Below, piece after piece: positions 1 to 10,124 of a stretch of DNA of 64,000 nt. Both the position numbers and the translations under genes were made by a program. Position 1 is the first letter of the stretch, and each line of letters starts with the position of its first letter. Under the pieces are notes generated by a model. That model did no database searches. It saw only the letters and a program-made list of their open reading frames with translations, and was not told the origin of the DNA. The stretch is from Xanthomonas sp. 3793 (GTDB taxonomy: Bacteria; Pseudomonadota; Gammaproteobacteria; Xanthomonadales; Xanthomonadaceae), in assembly GCF_024806835.1 (NCBI RefSeq), contig NZ_JANTYU010000001.1, forward strand, positions 806,001-870,000. The letters run 5' to 3'.

Positions 1-63
1 GAGACTGCGCGCCGCTGGCGGACGTCCGGGCGCAGATCCGCAGTGCTGCGGTCATGACACCGC

Positions 64-948
64 TCACGCCACCGCCTCTTGCGGACGTGCCTGACGCATC
101 ATCATCGTGGTCAGTTCGGCAATGCGGTCGCGCATTTCACGACGGTCGCAGATCTGGTCGATGGCGCCGTGATCGAGCAGGAATTCGGAACGCTGGAAGC
201 CTTCCGGCAAGGTTTCGCGCACGGTCTGCTCGATCACGCGCGGGCCGGCGAAGCCGATCAAGGCATGCGGCTCGGCGATGTTGATGTCGCCCAGCATGGC
301 AAACGATGCAGACACGCCACCGGTCGTAGGATGGGTCAGCACCGAGATGTACGGCAGGCCGGCTTCGCGCAGGCGACCGAGCGCCGCGGAGGTCTTGGCC
401 ATCTGCATCAGCGAGAACAGGCCTTCCTGCATACGCGCGCCGCCGCTGGCGGAGAAGCACACGAACGGGCAGCCCACTTCCAGCGCCACCTCGGCCGCAC
501 GCGCAAAGCGCTCGCCGACCACCGAGCCCATCGAACCGCCCATGAAGGCGAAATCGAAGGCGGCAGCGACCAGCGGATTGCCCTTGAGCGTGCCGCGCAT
601 GGCGATCAGCGCGTCGTATTCGCCGCTGGCCTTCTGACTGGCCTTGATGCGTTCGCCGTAGCGCTTCTGGTCCTTGAACTTGAGCACATCGACCGGGCCC
701 AGCTGCGCGGCGATTTCGGTGGTCGCGGTTTCCGGGTCGAACAGCGAATTCAGGCGCGCGCGCGCGCGAATGGCCATGTGGTGGTCACACTTCGGACACA
801 CCTCCAGGTTCTCCTCAAGCTCCGGGCCGTACAGCGCGCTGCCGCAGTTGCTGCACTTTTCCCACAGACCCTCGGGAACGCTGCGCTTCTTGGCCGGGGT
901 GTTCTCGGTGCGGATGCCGGAGGGCATCAATTTGCTGAGCCAACTCAT
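64..948 (-). CDS. accD: acetyl-CoA carboxylase carboxyltransferase subunit beta
   Basis: This is the beta half of the carboxyltransferase that moves CO2 from biotin carrier protein to acetyl-CoA, the first step of fatty acid synthesis in the cytoplasm. The 294-residue product has the typical AccD N-terminal zinc ribbon, with Cys32, Cys35, Cys51 and Cys54, followed by the crotonase-type carboxyltransferase fold including the GGARMQEG signature. I chose the ATG at 948, which begins MSWLSKL as in other AccD proteins, rather than an in-frame ATG 18 bases upstream. It lies downstream of trpA in the conserved trpF-trpB-trpA-accD order, but 347 bases of non-coding DNA separate it from trpA, so it probably has its own promoter. 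Confidence 0.97.
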   Translation of the reverse strand: MSWLSKLMPSGIRTENTPAKKRSVPEGLWEKCSNCGSALYGPELEENLEVCPKCDHHMAIRARARLNSLFDPETATTEIAAQLGPVDVLKFKDQKRYGERIKASQKASGEYDALIAMRGTLKGNPLVAAAFDFAFMGGSMGSVVGERFARAAEVALEVGCPFVCFSASGGARMQEGLFSLMQMAKTSAALGRLREAGLPYISVLTHPTTGGVSASFAMLGDINIAEPHALIGFAGPRVIEQTVRETLPEGFQRSEFLLDHGAIDQICDRREMRDRIAELTTMMMRQARPQEAVA

Positions 949-1295
949 GCGTGTATGACAATCCATGCAGGGCGGCGATGCGGGCCGCAGAGGGGCGACA
1001 GTCTAACGCGCCGCGGGAATGCCAAGGTAGCGGGCGTCATGAATGCACGCTCTGAGTCTGTGCCCGATGCCGGCGGGTTCGAGGGCAGGATGTTCTGTGG
1101 AATGCCAGATGCGGGGGTGATTGCCGGCTGCTTCAGCGCTTTTGATGATGCAGCGCAGTCTGATGGTTGCGTGTGGCTGCACCTCTATCCCTCCCCCGCC
1201 CGCGCCGCGCCCAGGCCCGCGCTTGCGACGCGGGCGCTCCAGGGCACGCGCGCCAGCGGTACCTTCTCGCCCCGCCGGGAAGGGGCTCTGTGTTC
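949..1295. other. intergenic region between trpA and accD
   Basis: No gene is seen here. The trpA-proximal half is GC-rich with broken inverted repeats of the type ccccgccgggaagggg, which could form a hairpin after trpA, but there is no clear T run. The accD promoter should be in the other half. Confidence 0.5.
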
Positions 1296-2114
1296 TTACG
1301 CCTGGTCCAGCGCCTGTCGCAGCGGAGCCAGGAAGGCTTCGGCGCGTTCGCGGGCGCTGCGTACATCCTCGGCGTCGGCCAGGGCCGCGACCAGGGCGCT
1401 GCCGACAACGACACCATCGGCATCGACCGCCATTGCAGCGGCACTGGCAGCGTCCTTGATGCCGAATCCTGCCACCACCGGTGCGCCGGCGCGTTGACGC
1501 AGCTGGCGCAGGCGGTCGCTGGCGGCATGGGTATCGAGCAGGTTCGAAGCGCCGGTCACGCCGGCAAAGCTGACGTAGTACAGGTAGCCCTGCGCGGTGC
1601 TGCACAGCATGTCCAGCCGCTGCTCGCTGGTGGTCGGCGAGGCCAGCGCGATCAGCGCCAGCCCGACCTCGGTAAAGATCTCGCGGGTCTCGTCGGCCTC
1701 TTCCGGCGGCAGGTCCACCAGCAGCAGGCCGTCCACGCCGGCGGCAACGGCGGCTTCGGCAAAGCGCCGCGTGCCGTGGATTTCGATCGGGTTGAGGTAG
1801 CCCATCAGCACCACCGGGGTAGCGCCGTCTTCGCGGCGGAATTCGTGCACCGCTTCCAGCACGTAGGCCAGGCCGGCGCCGCGACCCAGCGCGCGCTCGG
1901 AGCTACGCTGGATGGTGGGACCGTCGGCCATCGGGTCGGAGAACGGCACGCCGAGTTCGATGACGTCCGCTCCGGCGCGCACCAGCGCATGCATCACCGG
2001 CACGGTGGCTTCCAGCGATGGATCGCCGGCGGTAATGAAGGGGATCAGCGCCTTGCGGCCGGCCTGACGCAGGACGTCGAAACGCGTAGCGATACGGTCT
2101 GGCGCGCTGCTCAT
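1296..2114 (-). CDS. trpA: tryptophan synthase alpha chain
   Basis: TrpA cleaves indole-3-glycerol phosphate to indole and glyceraldehyde 3-phosphate and passes indole to TrpB through the alpha2-beta2 complex. The 272-residue product is a TIM barrel with the catalytic pair visible as Glu53 in ELGVPFSDP and Asp64 in MADGP, matching Glu49 and Asp60 of the E. coli enzyme. The ATG at 2114 is used because it overlaps the stop of the preceding small gene as ATGA and gives the family's usual length. Unusually, trpA does not follow trpB directly: a 172-residue secreted-type protein gene sits between them, overlapping both. Confidence 0.97.
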   Translation of the reverse strand: MSSAPDRIATRFDVLRQAGRKALIPFITAGDPSLEATVPVMHALVRAGADVIELGVPFSDPMADGPTIQRSSERALGRGAGLAYVLEAVHEFRREDGATPVVLMGYLNPIEIHGTRRFAEAAVAAGVDGLLLVDLPPEEADETREIFTEVGLALIALASPTTSEQRLDMLCSTAQGYLYYVSFAGVTGASNLLDTHAASDRLRQLRQRAGAPVVAGFGIKDAASAAAMAVDADGVVVGSALVAALADAEDVRSARERAEAFLAPLRQALDQA

Positions 2115-2629
2115 GCGCAACCCTCCACCAACTGCACGGCATCCCAGCTTCCCCAGTACATCGATGTCACAGTGCCTTCTCCGGTTTCGTAGCGAACGGC
2201 GAACTCGCTTTGCGGGTCGCGCCAAGTCAGATAAAGATCGTTGCCGCCGTCGCGGCCGTACTTATGCGGCTGGACGCTGTAGCCCGACGGCAGGCGCGCC
2301 CGCGCGGCAGCTTCGCTGTCGCCTACCTGGATGCCGAACGGGCCCACCGCGCCTCGGTCGCTGACATCGAACCGGACGATGCGATCGTCTTCGACCATCA
2401 TCGACACCGCATCGGGTAGCAGCCCCGCTTCCACATAGCCGCACGGCCCCAACGGCCCCACATTCAGAGGTACCCAGCGCGCGCGTGCCTGCAACTCACT
2501 GAAGCGCTGGCCGACCCGCACGGCGCCGCTGCGATCCAGCTCGGGCGCAGGCGTCGCGGCCAGGGCGAGCGCAGACATGCACAGCAGTGCCGCACCGCCG
2601 CCCAGCGTGCGCAGCTGCGCCGCGATCAC
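2111..2629 (-). CDS. hypothetical exported protein between trpB and trpA
   Basis: I do not recognise a family. The GTG at 2629 overlaps the trpB stop as GTGA, and its own TGA overlaps the trpA ATG as ATGA, so translation of all three genes is probably coupled. The 172-residue product starts with a hydrophobic stretch ending in [10 protein letters not shown], a plausible Sec signal peptide with cleavage near residue 25. The mature part contains VGQRFSELQ and a [10 protein letters not shown] block and looks like a small periplasmic beta-rich protein. Nothing in it suggests a role in tryptophan synthesis. A start further upstream inside trpB is possible but less likely, because the GTG gives both the overlap and the signal peptide. 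Confidence 0.82.
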   Translation of the reverse strand: MIAAQLRTLGGGAALLCMSALALAATPAPELDRSGAVRVGQRFSELQARARWVPLNVGPLGPCGYVEAGLLPDAVSMMVEDDRIVRFDVSDRGAVGPFGIQVGDSEAAARARLPSGYSVQPHKYGRDGGNDLYLTWRDPQSEFAVRYETGEGTVTSMYWGSWDAVQLVEGCA

Positions 2630-3843
2630 AGCACCATGCCTTCGCGTGCGGCGATGGTATGCACGTCCTTGTCGCCACGCCCGGACAGGTTGCACAGGAT
2701 CAGCGCATCCCTGGGCAGCTCGCGCGCCAGCTTGATCGACTGCGCCACCGCGTGGCTGGATTCCAGCGCCGCGAGAATGCCCTCGGTGTGCGCAAGCAGA
2801 TGGAACGCCGCCATTGCCTCGTCATCGGTGATGCCCTGATACACGGCGCGACCGCTGTCGGACAGGAACGCGTGCTCGGGCCCGACGCCGGGGTAGTCCA
2901 GGCCGGCGGAGATCGAATGGGTTTCGGTGATCTGGCCGTCGTCGTCGCAGATCACATAGGTGCGGTTGCCGTGCAGCACGCCGGGGCGGCCGGCGGCGAT
3001 GGATGCGGCATGCCTGCCGGTCGCGATGCCGTCGCCGGCGGCTTCGGCGCCATAGATCCTGACGCCGGGGTCGTTGAGGAAGGCGTGGAACAGGCCGATG
3101 GCATTGCTGCCGCCCCCGACACAGGCGCTGATCGCGTCCGGCAGCCGGCCATAGTCCTGCAGCATCTGCTCGCGCGCCTCGCGGCCCACGATCGCGTTGA
3201 AGTCGCGCACCATGCGCGGGTACGGGTCCGGGCCGGCCACCGTGCCGATGATGTAGAAGGTGTCGCGCACATTGGTGACCCAGTCGCGCATCGCTTCGTT
3301 GAGCGCATCCTTGAGCGTGGCCGAGCCGGACGTCACCGGAACCACTTTCGCGCCCAGCAGCTGCATCCGGTAGACGTTGATCTTCTGCCGTTCGATATCG
3401 GTGGCGCCCATGTAGACCACGCATTCCAGGCCCAGCCGCGCCGCCACCGTGGCACTGGCCACGCCATGCTGGCCGGCACCGGTCTCGGCAATGATGCGGG
3501 TCTTGCCCATGCGGCTGGCCAGCAGGGCCTGGCCGATGGTGTTGTTGATCTTGTGCGCGCCGGTGTGATTCAGGTCTTCGCGCTTGAGCAGGATCTGCGC
3601 GCCGCCCACTTCGCGGCTGAGCCGCTCGGCGTGATAGATCGGGCTGGGCCGGCCGACGTAATGCTTGAGGTCCTTGTCGTATTCGGCGATGAACGACGGG
3701 TCCTGACGCGCCTGATCGTAGGCGGCAGACAGTTCCTGCAGCGGGCCGATCAAGGTTTCGGCGACAAACCGGCCACCGAACTTGCCGAAGTGGCCGGCAG
3801 CATCCGGATAGGCATAAAAGTCACTGATGGGCTGGGCCGACAT
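2626..3843 (-). CDS. trpB: tryptophan synthase beta chain
   Basis: TrpB is the PLP enzyme that condenses indole with serine to give tryptophan. The 405-residue product carries the PLP lysine (Lys98) in the HTGAHKINN motif, the ammonium/COMM motif AETGAGQHG, and the glycine-rich phosphate loop [10 protein letters not shown]. The ATG at 3843 begins MSAQPISDF and gives the normal family length; longer in-frame starts would run into the divergent promoter region. A LysR-type gene is transcribed divergently 107 bases away, the same arrangement as trpI and trpBA in Pseudomonas, so indoleglycerol-phosphate-responsive control is plausible but not shown. Confidence 0.98.
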   Translation of the reverse strand: MSAQPISDFYAYPDAAGHFGKFGGRFVAETLIGPLQELSAAYDQARQDPSFIAEYDKDLKHYVGRPSPIYHAERLSREVGGAQILLKREDLNHTGAHKINNTIGQALLASRMGKTRIIAETGAGQHGVASATVAARLGLECVVYMGATDIERQKINVYRMQLLGAKVVPVTSGSATLKDALNEAMRDWVTNVRDTFYIIGTVAGPDPYPRMVRDFNAIVGREAREQMLQDYGRLPDAISACVGGGSNAIGLFHAFLNDPGVRIYGAEAAGDGIATGRHAASIAAGRPGVLHGNRTYVICDDDGQITETHSISAGLDYPGVGPEHAFLSDSGRAVYQGITDDEAMAAFHLLAHTEGILAALESSHAVAQSIKLARELPRDALILCNLSGRGDKDVHTIAAREGMVL

Positions 3844-3950
3844 GGAGATCCTCTGCAGCGATGCGGTCATACGCGAAGCCGCCACCTTACCGCAGCCGGG
3901 CGCCGCGATAAATCGATAAGATTGCCGCAACCTGTGATCTGGACTCACAC

Positions 3951-4877
3951 ATGAGTACCACTCTCCCGCCACTGGCGGCGTTACGCGCCTTCGAAGCCGC
4001 CGCACGCCTGCAAAGCGTCAGCCGCGCCGCGCAGGAACTGCACGTCACCCATGGCGCCATCAGCCGCCACGTCCGCTCGCTGGAGCAGGCCTTGGGTGCG
4101 GCGTTGTTCGCGCGCCAGGGTCGCGGCCTGGTACTGACGGCTGCCGGTACCCGCCTGCGCGATGCGACCGGCGAAGGCTTCGCATTGATCGCCGACACCT
4201 GGGCCGCGTTACGCCGCCCGGCCAGCGAGGCGCCGCTGGTACTGGGCTGCTCCGGCAGTCTGCTGGCGCGCTGGGTCATTCCGCGGCTTGGCCTGCTGCA
4301 GCGCGACCTGCCCGACCTGCGCCTGCACCTGTCGGCCAACGAACAACCGCCAGGCCCGGATCTGGATGGCCTGGACGCGGCCTTGCTGCTGGACACCCCG
4401 CCGTGGCCCGGCGAGTGGCAGGTGCATGAGCTGGGCGTGGAATGGATCGGCCCGGTGCTGAGTCCGCAGCTGGGCAGCGCCCTTCAGATCGAGGCAAAAT
4501 CCCCAGCCGCCCTGCGCGATCAGCGTTTGCTGCACACCCGCTCACGGCCGCAGGCCTGGCCGGAGTGGGCACAGGCACATGGCCTCGCACCCGACGCGCT
4601 GCGCTTCGGGACCGAGTTCGAGCATCTGGTGTATCTGCTGGAAGCTGCCGCTGCCGGCCTGGGAGTCGCAATCGCCCCCTACCCACTGGTTGCCGCGGAC
4701 CTGGCCGCCGGACGCCTGCTGGCACCCTGGGGCTTCGCCGCCACACGCGGGCGCTGGGTGCTGTGCGCTGCCAGGCGCAATCCGGACCCACGCATCGAAC
4801 GCCTTGCCGGCTGGCTGGTCGATGCATTGGCCCGGGATCAGTACACGCCAACCACGCCGGATACGCGAGGCGCCTGA
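3951..4877 (+). CDS. LysR family transcriptional regulator, TrpI/GcvA-like
   Basis: The product (308 residues) has the N-terminal winged helix-turn-helix of LysR regulators at about residues 7-65, with the usual [19 protein letters not shown] and ISRHVRSLE elements, followed by a periplasmic-binding-like effector domain. It resembles the GcvA/TrpI group. It is divergent from trpB, and the 107-base gap contains an AT-rich stretch with ATCGAT at 3912-3917, the only obvious candidate for an operator or promoter. By analogy with Pseudomonas trpI it may activate trpB and trpA, but I infer this from position only. It separates trpF from trpB, which are adjacent in many relatives. Confidence 0.9.
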   Translation: MSTTLPPLAALRAFEAAARLQSVSRAAQELHVTHGAISRHVRSLEQALGAALFARQGRGLVLTAAGTRLRDATGEGFALIADTWAALRRPASEAPLVLGCSGSLLARWVIPRLGLLQRDLPDLRLHLSANEQPPGPDLDGLDAALLLDTPPWPGEWQVHELGVEWIGPVLSPQLGSALQIEAKSPAALRDQRLLHTRSRPQAWPEWAQAHGLAPDALRFGTEFEHLVYLLEAAAAGLGVAIAPYPLVAADLAAGRLLAPWGFAATRGRWVLCAARRNPDPRIERLAGWLVDALARDQYTPTTPDTRGA

Positions 4878-5288
4878 GCTTGCATCGCGCACCGGCATCG
4901 CCAAACAACGCTCACGCGCAGCGGACAGACAGTCACGCACGATCGTGCGAGATTGGTAGGGACGGTCCGTCTGGAAGCGGATATCACGCGTGTCACATGC
5001 CGCGACCAGGACCGGCCGCGCCAGCCCGACGGTGGACGCGGCCGCGTTGAAGGCAAGTGCCCGCGTTACAAGGCGGGCACGGCAGCGCAGGGGATATGCA
5101 GGGAGGCAAGCGTCCGGGCGAACCGCAGGGCGGCAAATGGACAGATACGTGGAGTACGTGGATGCAGCCGCTCGCCGGCCTTCAAAGACCGATCAACACG
5201 CGCGACCCGCTCGCAGCCATCCATAGCCAATCACAGCGCAGCAAACCCGCTCTTGCCACTGCCTAATCCCAACTCCCCAATCGCCAAC
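4878..5288. other. intergenic region between the LysR gene and trpF
   Basis: I see no credible gene. Both neighbouring genes end here (they converge). Near the trpF end, 5264-5285 is a copy of the reverse complement of a GGGATTGGGGAGT micro-repeat that also occurs at 28665. No clear terminator is visible. Confidence 0.45.
5264..5285 (-). repeat. GGGATTGGGGAGT-type micro-repeat
   Basis: On the minus strand this reads ggcgattggggagttgggat. It is closely similar to the plus-strand stretch at 28665-28693, and both lie just outside gene ends. Confidence 0.45.
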
Positions 5289-5957
5289 CTACGCCATCTC
5301 GTGGCAGTCGGCCCGGCGCACTTCTTCCACGAATTTGCGCATCTTGTGGCCGTCCTTGATGCCGGGGGCAAGCTCCACCCCGCTGGACACGTCCACCCCC
5401 CACGGCAGCGTGGCGACGATCGCGTCGAACACGTTGTCGGCGGTGATGCCACCGGCGAGCAGGAACGGGCGATGCAGGCCGGTGGGCAGGCGCGACCAGT
5501 CGAAGGTCTTGCCGGTGCCGCCGCCTGCGCCAGGCGCGTGGCTGTCAAACAGGAAGCCGGCGGTGTTGGGATAGGCCAACTGCAAGGTGCGTGCGTTGGC
5601 GTCCTCGCCATTGACCCCGGCGCTGCCCATCGGCACCGCCTTGAGGTAGGGCAGATTGAAGCTGCGACAGAATGCGTCGTCTTCCTCGCCGTGGAATTGC
5701 AGCAGCGTCGGGCGCACGGTCCGTACTACTTCGCGCACTTCTTCCTTGGAATTGTTGCGGAACAACGCCACTACATCGACCATCGGCGCGGTGGCCTGGC
5801 GCATCGCGCGCGCCTCGGCCGGCGCCACGCGGCGCGGACTGCCGTGCGCAAAGATGAAACCCACCGCGTCCACACCCAGCTCCCCGGCCAGCCGGATGTC
5901 TCCGGCGCGGGTCATGCCACAGAACTTGATGCGGGTGCGGTACAGCGATCGATTCAT
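5289..5957 (-). CDS. trpF: phosphoribosylanthranilate isomerase
   Basis: TrpF carries out the Amadori rearrangement of N-(5-phosphoribosyl)anthranilate, the third step of tryptophan synthesis. The 222-residue TIM barrel shows the catalytic cysteine (Cys13) in IKFCGMT and the C-terminal [11 protein letters not shown] block, which holds the catalytic aspartate and phosphate-binding residues. The ATG at 5957 overlaps the truA stop as ATGA, so it is translationally coupled to truA. An open frame upstream of this start only shadows truA. The gene is separated from trpB by a divergent LysR gene. Confidence 0.97.
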   Translation of the reverse strand: MNRSLYRTRIKFCGMTRAGDIRLAGELGVDAVGFIFAHGSPRRVAPAEARAMRQATAPMVDVVALFRNNSKEEVREVVRTVRPTLLQFHGEEDDAFCRSFNLPYLKAVPMGSAGVNGEDANARTLQLAYPNTAGFLFDSHAPGAGGGTGKTFDWSRLPTGLHRPFLLAGGITADNVFDAIVATLPWGVDVSSGVELAPGIKDGHKMRKFVEEVRRADCHEMA

Positions 5958-6727
5958 TGGGTCACCTCGGCAGGCAGATGCCACTCTGCAGGATACAGAG
6001 GCCCGATAAACACCAGGCCTTGTGGCGGCGCTGTCGGCCCGGCAACCGTGCGGTCGCGCCCGGCGAGCAACGTCGCGATCCAGTCGATCGGCTGCTCGCC
6101 AGTACCGACCAAAATCAGCGAGCCCACAATATTCCGCACCATGTGATGAAGGAATGCATTGGCTTGTACCTGCACCTCCACCACCTCGCCGGTGCGCTGT
6201 ACGGTGATGGCCTGCAGGTTGCGGCGCGCATGCAGGGCCTGACACTGCACGCTGCGAAACGCGCTGAAGTCGTTTTCGCCCAACAACGCCTGCGCCGCAG
6301 TGTGCATGGCCTCGGCATCGAGCGGCCGACGTTCCCAGCTCAGCGTTTGTCGATACAGCGCCGGGCGGATCTGCCGGTTCAGCAGGCAGTAGCGATAGCG
6401 GCGCGCGCGTGCGGAAAACCGCGCATGAAAATCGGCGGCGGCCGGCACGCACCAGCGTACCGCGATCGACGGCGGCAGCCGCGCGGTGGTGCCCAGCATC
6501 CAGCCACGCGGCTGCCGCAGCGCATCGCTGTCGAAATGCACCACCTGGCATTGCCCATGGACGCCGGCATCGGTGCGACCGGCGCAGACCACCTGGATCG
6601 GCGCGTCGGCGACCGACGACAATGCCGCCTGCAAGCTGGCCTGCACGCTCGGCCCGCCGTGCTCACCCAGCTGCTGCCAGCCCTGGAACTCGCTGCCGTC
6701 GTACTCCACGCCCAGCGCGTAACGCAT
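5954..6727 (-). CDS. truA: tRNA pseudouridine(38-40) synthase
   Basis: TruA isomerises uridines 38-40 in the tRNA anticodon arm. The 257-residue product has the catalytic aspartate Asp53 in the GRTDAGVHG motif and the later family blocks [10 protein letters not shown] and [13 protein letters not shown]. It is followed by trpF with an ATGA overlap and preceded by fimV and a glyoxalase-fold gene; fimV-truA-trpF is a conserved gammaproteobacterial order. The gap to the next upstream gene is 174 bases, which could hold a promoter. Confidence 0.97.
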   Translation of the reverse strand: MRYALGVEYDGSEFQGWQQLGEHGGPSVQASLQAALSSVADAPIQVVCAGRTDAGVHGQCQVVHFDSDALRQPRGWMLGTTARLPPSIAVRWCVPAAADFHARFSARARRYRYCLLNRQIRPALYRQTLSWERRPLDAEAMHTAAQALLGENDFSAFRSVQCQALHARRNLQAITVQRTGEVVEVQVQANAFLHHMVRNIVGSLILVGTGEQPIDWIATLLAGRDRTVAGPTAPPQGLVFIGPLYPAEWHLPAEVTQ

Positions 6728-6901
6728 CGGTACCTGCCTGTTGATCGAATCGGTGAAGCGTCTGCATCAAACGTCGCAAAGCGCAAATGCGCAATCGAAC
6801 AGCGACACCGATAGCGCGCTACGCATGCTGCGACCACATGGTACAGCCGGCGAAGAAGATGCCGACAGCGCCTGCCGGCAACACGTCATCGGGCGTTGGC
6901 C

Positions 6902-7273
6902 TCAGGCCGCAGCGCGCTCGGACCACACCGCCAGCGTGCTGCCGCCGGGCTCGCGGAAATGAAACCGGCTGCCACCGGGAAAGCCGAAGACCGGCTTGAC
7001 GATCTCGCCGCCTGCCGCGCGCACGCGTTCCAGCATCGGCTGCAGGTCGTCGGCATACAGCACCACCAACGGCCCGCCTTCTGCCGGGACGGGTACCGTG
7101 GCGCGATAAAAGCCCCCGTCCAGACGGCCATCGTTGAAGGCCAGATAGTCCGGGCCATAGGCCTGGAACTGCCAGCCGAACACGGTCTCGAAGAAGGCCC
7201 GGCTGGCATCGGGATCGATAGACGCGAACTCCACGTAATCGATCCGGCGTTCGCGCACCGCCATGCGCTCCAT
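6902..7273 (-). CDS. VOC (glyoxalase/bleomycin resistance) family protein
   Basis: This short protein (123 residues from the ATG at 7273, or 120 from the ATG at 7264) has the single vicinal-oxygen-chelate repeat pair typical of small glyoxalase-like proteins: IDYVEFASIDPDASRAFFE at the start, then FGWQFQAYGPDYLAF, and FREPGGSTLAVWSE at the end. Metal-binding residues cannot be fixed by eye, and the substrate is unknown. The gene follows fimV after 8 bases, so it probably shares its transcript. A GGAG three bases before the second ATG leaves the start uncertain. Confidence 0.85.
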   Translation of the reverse strand: MERMAVRERRIDYVEFASIDPDASRAFFETVFGWQFQAYGPDYLAFNDGRLDGGFYRATVPVPAEGGPLVVLYADDLQPMLERVRAAGGEIVKPVFGFPGGSRFHFREPGGSTLAVWSERAAA

Positions 7274-7281
7274 CGCGGGAC

Positions 7282-9243
7282 TCACGCCAGCTGTTCCAGC
7301 AATTGGGCCGCTTCGGCGCGGGTGGCGTCGTCGCCGGTGGCGGCCACTTCCAGCAACAGACCGCGCGCGGTGTCCTTGTCGCCCAGGTCCATGTACGCAA
7401 CCGCCAATTCCAGGCGATCGCGCCCTGCCGAGGCGAACTCCCTGTTGCCGACCGCCGTGGGCGACTCCACCGGGACAGCCGGCGCCTGCTCGACATCTTC
7501 GGGATGCTGCAACACATGCTCGAAGTCGAAGCCGTCCTGGACGGAGGCTGTCGTGGCGGGCGCCGGGCGCTCGCCAGGCGCGTGCTGCGGCTCGATCTGC
7601 TGCGACGGCAGCTCGGATTGCTGCGCAAGCCAGGATTGCGGGCCGTCCAGTTCGGGCCCCGTCGCGGGCGCCGGCGGGGCCGCGCGCAGCGCACGCCATT
7701 CGTCGCTATTGACCACCGGTGCTGCCACGACCGGTTCGGACGGCAACGGCTCGCGCCGCAACATGTCCGACAGCGGCGTGGGCGCGTCGTGGACGCGCTC
7801 GTCTTCGCGCAGGTTGGCGTGTTCGAACTCGGTTTCGTGCAGCACCTCGTGCTCGCTGGGCTCGGTCGCCTGCGGGTCGTCCTGCTGCCCGGCAGCCTCC
7901 GTCGCAGCGATCGGCGGTGCGAAGTCGAACTGGCGGCGCGGCAACGGCGGCAGCGGCGATGGCTTGCGACGACGCGCTGCCAGCCACGCGACCACCGCCG
8001 CCACGATCAACACCAGCGCCCCGATCAACCACAGCGGGAAGCCGCCGCCTTGCGGGGCAGCCTGCGGCGCCTCGGCCAGGCGCTTCTGCGCGGCTGCCAG
8101 GTCGGTGTCCTTCATGGCGATCAAGGCTTGCTGTTGCTGCTTGAGCTTTTCCAGGTCTGCCACGCGCGAGCGCAGGTCCTGCAATTCCGCATCGCGGGTG
8201 GCGATGTCTTCCTTGGCCTGTTGCAACTGTTGGTTGGCCGCCATCTCGCCCTCGCCTTCGGCACTGGTGCCGGACGTGGCGCCGGCGGTGTTGGTCTGAG
8301 TCGCCACTGCCGGGGCGATTTCGAGCCGCGCGCCGCTACCGGCCGCGGTGGACGCAGCCGGTGCGGCAGGCGTTGCTGCAGCAGCGGCACCGGCATCGGC
8401 CGGTTGCGGAATGGCCGAGCGCGCCTGCCGCCATTGGGCAGCCTGCTCGCGCACCATCACCGCCGCTTCGGCCGCGTTGACCTGCGCCAGCGCGTCTTCC
8501 TGCGGCGTGCGCAGCACGGCGCCCTGCTTGAGGCGATTGATGTTGCCGTTGACGAAGGCATCCGGATTGGTCCGCAGCAACGCCAGCATGGTCTGATCCA
8601 GCGAGTGGCCGCTGGAGCGGGCCAGGCCTGCTGCAATTTCCGACAGGGTCTGGCCCGAGCGGACGGCCGGCAATGCATCGCCAGCCTGCGTGGCGGCGGG
8701 TGCGGTTGCCGCGGCCCGCGTCGGCGCCGCAGCGCCAGCATCCCCTGCCGCGCGTTCTACCGCCGGAGCCGCCGCTGGTTCGCGTGCAATCGTGTTGCTG
8801 GCGCCGGCACGCGGCGCCTCGATGGCCGGTTCGGCCACGGCGGCAGCGGTGTTGGGCGCGTCGACCAGTGCGGCATACTCGCGCACCAGACGGCCCTGGC
8901 CCCACTCCACTTCGATCAGAAAATTGATCGCTGGCTGGTCCACCGGCTGGCTGCTGGTCACGCGGATCACCGCACGCCCGCGCGCGTCCTGCGCGAACTG
9001 GAACTGCAGGTTGCTGACCAGACCTTGCGGCCTCTCCAGCCCAACCCGCGCAAAGGTAGTCGCCGATGCCAGCGCCACGCGCGCGTTGTCGAGCTCGCCC
9101 GGCTCGTTGGAGATGACCGGAATCTCGGCCACCAACGGCTGCCCGGGTTTGGACAGCACCCGGATATCGCCCAAGCCCAACGCCATCGCGGCGCCGCTGC
9201 AAGCCATCAGCAGCAACGCGCCTATCCCTTGTATCGGACGCAT
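7282..9243 (-). CDS. fimV: FimV-like pilus assembly / polar hub protein
   Basis: FimV is an inner-membrane, peptidoglycan-binding protein needed for type IV pilus function and polar organisation in related bacteria. The 653-residue product shows, in order, a signal peptide ending in AMALG near residue 22, the conserved FimV N-terminal domain to about residue 125, an Ala/Pro-rich linker, a LysM-like segment near 193-248, a coiled coil near 335-392, one membrane helix (402-422, LWLIGALVLIVAAVVAW), an acidic low-complexity cytoplasmic stretch and the conserved C-terminal FimV domain over the last 45 residues. I prefer the ATG at 9243 because AGGGGC lies about ten bases upstream; an ATG at 9267 is also possible. 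It is upstream of truA-trpF as in Pseudomonas. Confidence 0.9.
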   Translation of the reverse strand: MRPIQGIGALLLMACSGAAMALGLGDIRVLSKPGQPLVAEIPVISNEPGELDNARVALASATTFARVGLERPQGLVSNLQFQFAQDARGRAVIRVTSSQPVDQPAINFLIEVEWGQGRLVREYAALVDAPNTAAAVAEPAIEAPRAGASNTIAREPAAAPAVERAAGDAGAAAPTRAAATAPAATQAGDALPAVRSGQTLSEIAAGLARSSGHSLDQTMLALLRTNPDAFVNGNINRLKQGAVLRTPQEDALAQVNAAEAAVMVREQAAQWRQARSAIPQPADAGAAAAATPAAPAASTAAGSGARLEIAPAVATQTNTAGATSGTSAEGEGEMAANQQLQQAKEDIATRDAELQDLRSRVADLEKLKQQQQALIAMKDTDLAAAQKRLAEAPQAAPQGGGFPLWLIGALVLIVAAVVAWLAARRRKPSPLPPLPRRQFDFAPPIAATEAAGQQDDPQATEPSEHEVLHETEFEHANLREDERVHDAPTPLSDMLRREPLPSEPVVAAPVVNSDEWRALRAAPPAPATGPELDGPQSWLAQQSELPSQQIEPQHAPGERPAPATTASVQDGFDFEHVLQHPEDVEQAPAVPVESPTAVGNREFASAGRDRLELAVAYMDLGDKDTARGLLLEVAATGDDATRAEAAQLLEQLA

Positions 9244-9668
9244 CGCGCCCCTGCCCCTATGTCTCATGGGTAGCAATATAGCCGCTGAATGAGCGAAAAA
9301 GTCGTTCGCGCGTCGCACGCGCGCCGCCCCTGCGATGCCGCACCGCGACATCGGTGCACAGGCGCAGCTGTCGACCGCGAATCGGCAGCCCCACAAGCCC
9401 GGGACACGAGAACGAAGAACGCGTAGTGCAGCTGTTACGGAGCGCGCACGCGGAACCGGCTCCGCTGCTGGCGTGATCGCTATCGGCTCATGTGCAGATC
9501 GATCGTGGGAAGCGCCTTACGTGCCGGGCCAAGCTGCGCTTCATTGGAAAGGCACGCAGTGCAGGCGATCGGCCTTCGCAGGGAGACCGGTGACATACAA
9601 GCGCCCTTTACGGCAGGCACATTCTTGACCCAGGCACCAGGGAGTTCGACAGCCTCAGGCCATCGGCA
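9244..9668. other. intergenic region upstream of fimV
   Basis: No gene is seen. It should hold the fimV promoter. The part from about 9570 contains weak matches to the repeat unit that follows, for example ccttcgcagggagaccggtgac, suggesting an older, decayed copy. Confidence 0.4.
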
Positions 9669-9736
9669 CGTGTAAGGCGCACCCGTGCGCGACGGGGCGT
9701 CACCGGGACAGCCATCGCGCGCAAGCGCGCTCCTAC
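9669..9736. repeat. REP pair, left head decayed
   Basis: The right end reads GCGCTCCTAC, the inverted repeat head. The left end reads gtgtaaggcgcacccgtgcgcgac, which matches the intact head GTAGGAGCGCACCCGTGCGCGAC at 9897 except near its beginning. The interior, gacggggcgtcaccgggac, is shared with the two neighbouring copies. Confidence 0.7.
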
Positions 9737-9896
9737 GCGGGACGTAAATCAGCCGTCCTGTGCGACCAGTTCGATCAGCTGGACGGCGTTGCCTGCAGTT
9801 GCAGGGGAAGCCCATGCCACCCGCAAGGCCCTTCCTGCGAAGGGCGCTTGGTGACTGCAGCGCTGCGCTTATCGCGAACGCGGGCGATCAGCCCTT

Positions 9897-9965
9897 GTAG
9901 GAGCGCACCCGTGCGCGACGACGGGGCGTCACCGGGACAGCCATCGCGCGCGAGCGCGCTCCTAC
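9897..9965. repeat. REP inverted pair (BIME-like)
   Basis: The element opens with GTAG followed by a hairpin-forming GAGCGCACCCGTGCGC and closes with the inverse, GCGCGCGAGCGCGCTCCTAC. Each half is a foot plus small hairpin, the signature of REP sequences acted on by RAYT (TnpA-REP) proteins. No RAYT gene is in this window. Confidence 0.75.
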
Positions 9966-10124
9966 GCGGGAGGTAGATCAGCCTTCCTGTGCGACCAGTT
10001 CGGTCAGCTGGACGGCGTTGCCTGCAGTTGCAGGGGAAGCCCATGCCACCCGCAACTCCTTCCTGCGAAGGGCGCTTGGTGACCACGGCGCTGCGCTTAT
10101 CGCGAACGCGGACGATCAGCCCTT

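Noticed and set aside
1..67. Possible 5' end of another minus-strand gene after accD (GTG at 67 overlapping the accD stop, or ATG at 55)
   Set aside because: Only about 20 codons are inside the window, they match nothing I recognise, and folC, the usual neighbour, is not evident. The overlap is suggestive but not enough.
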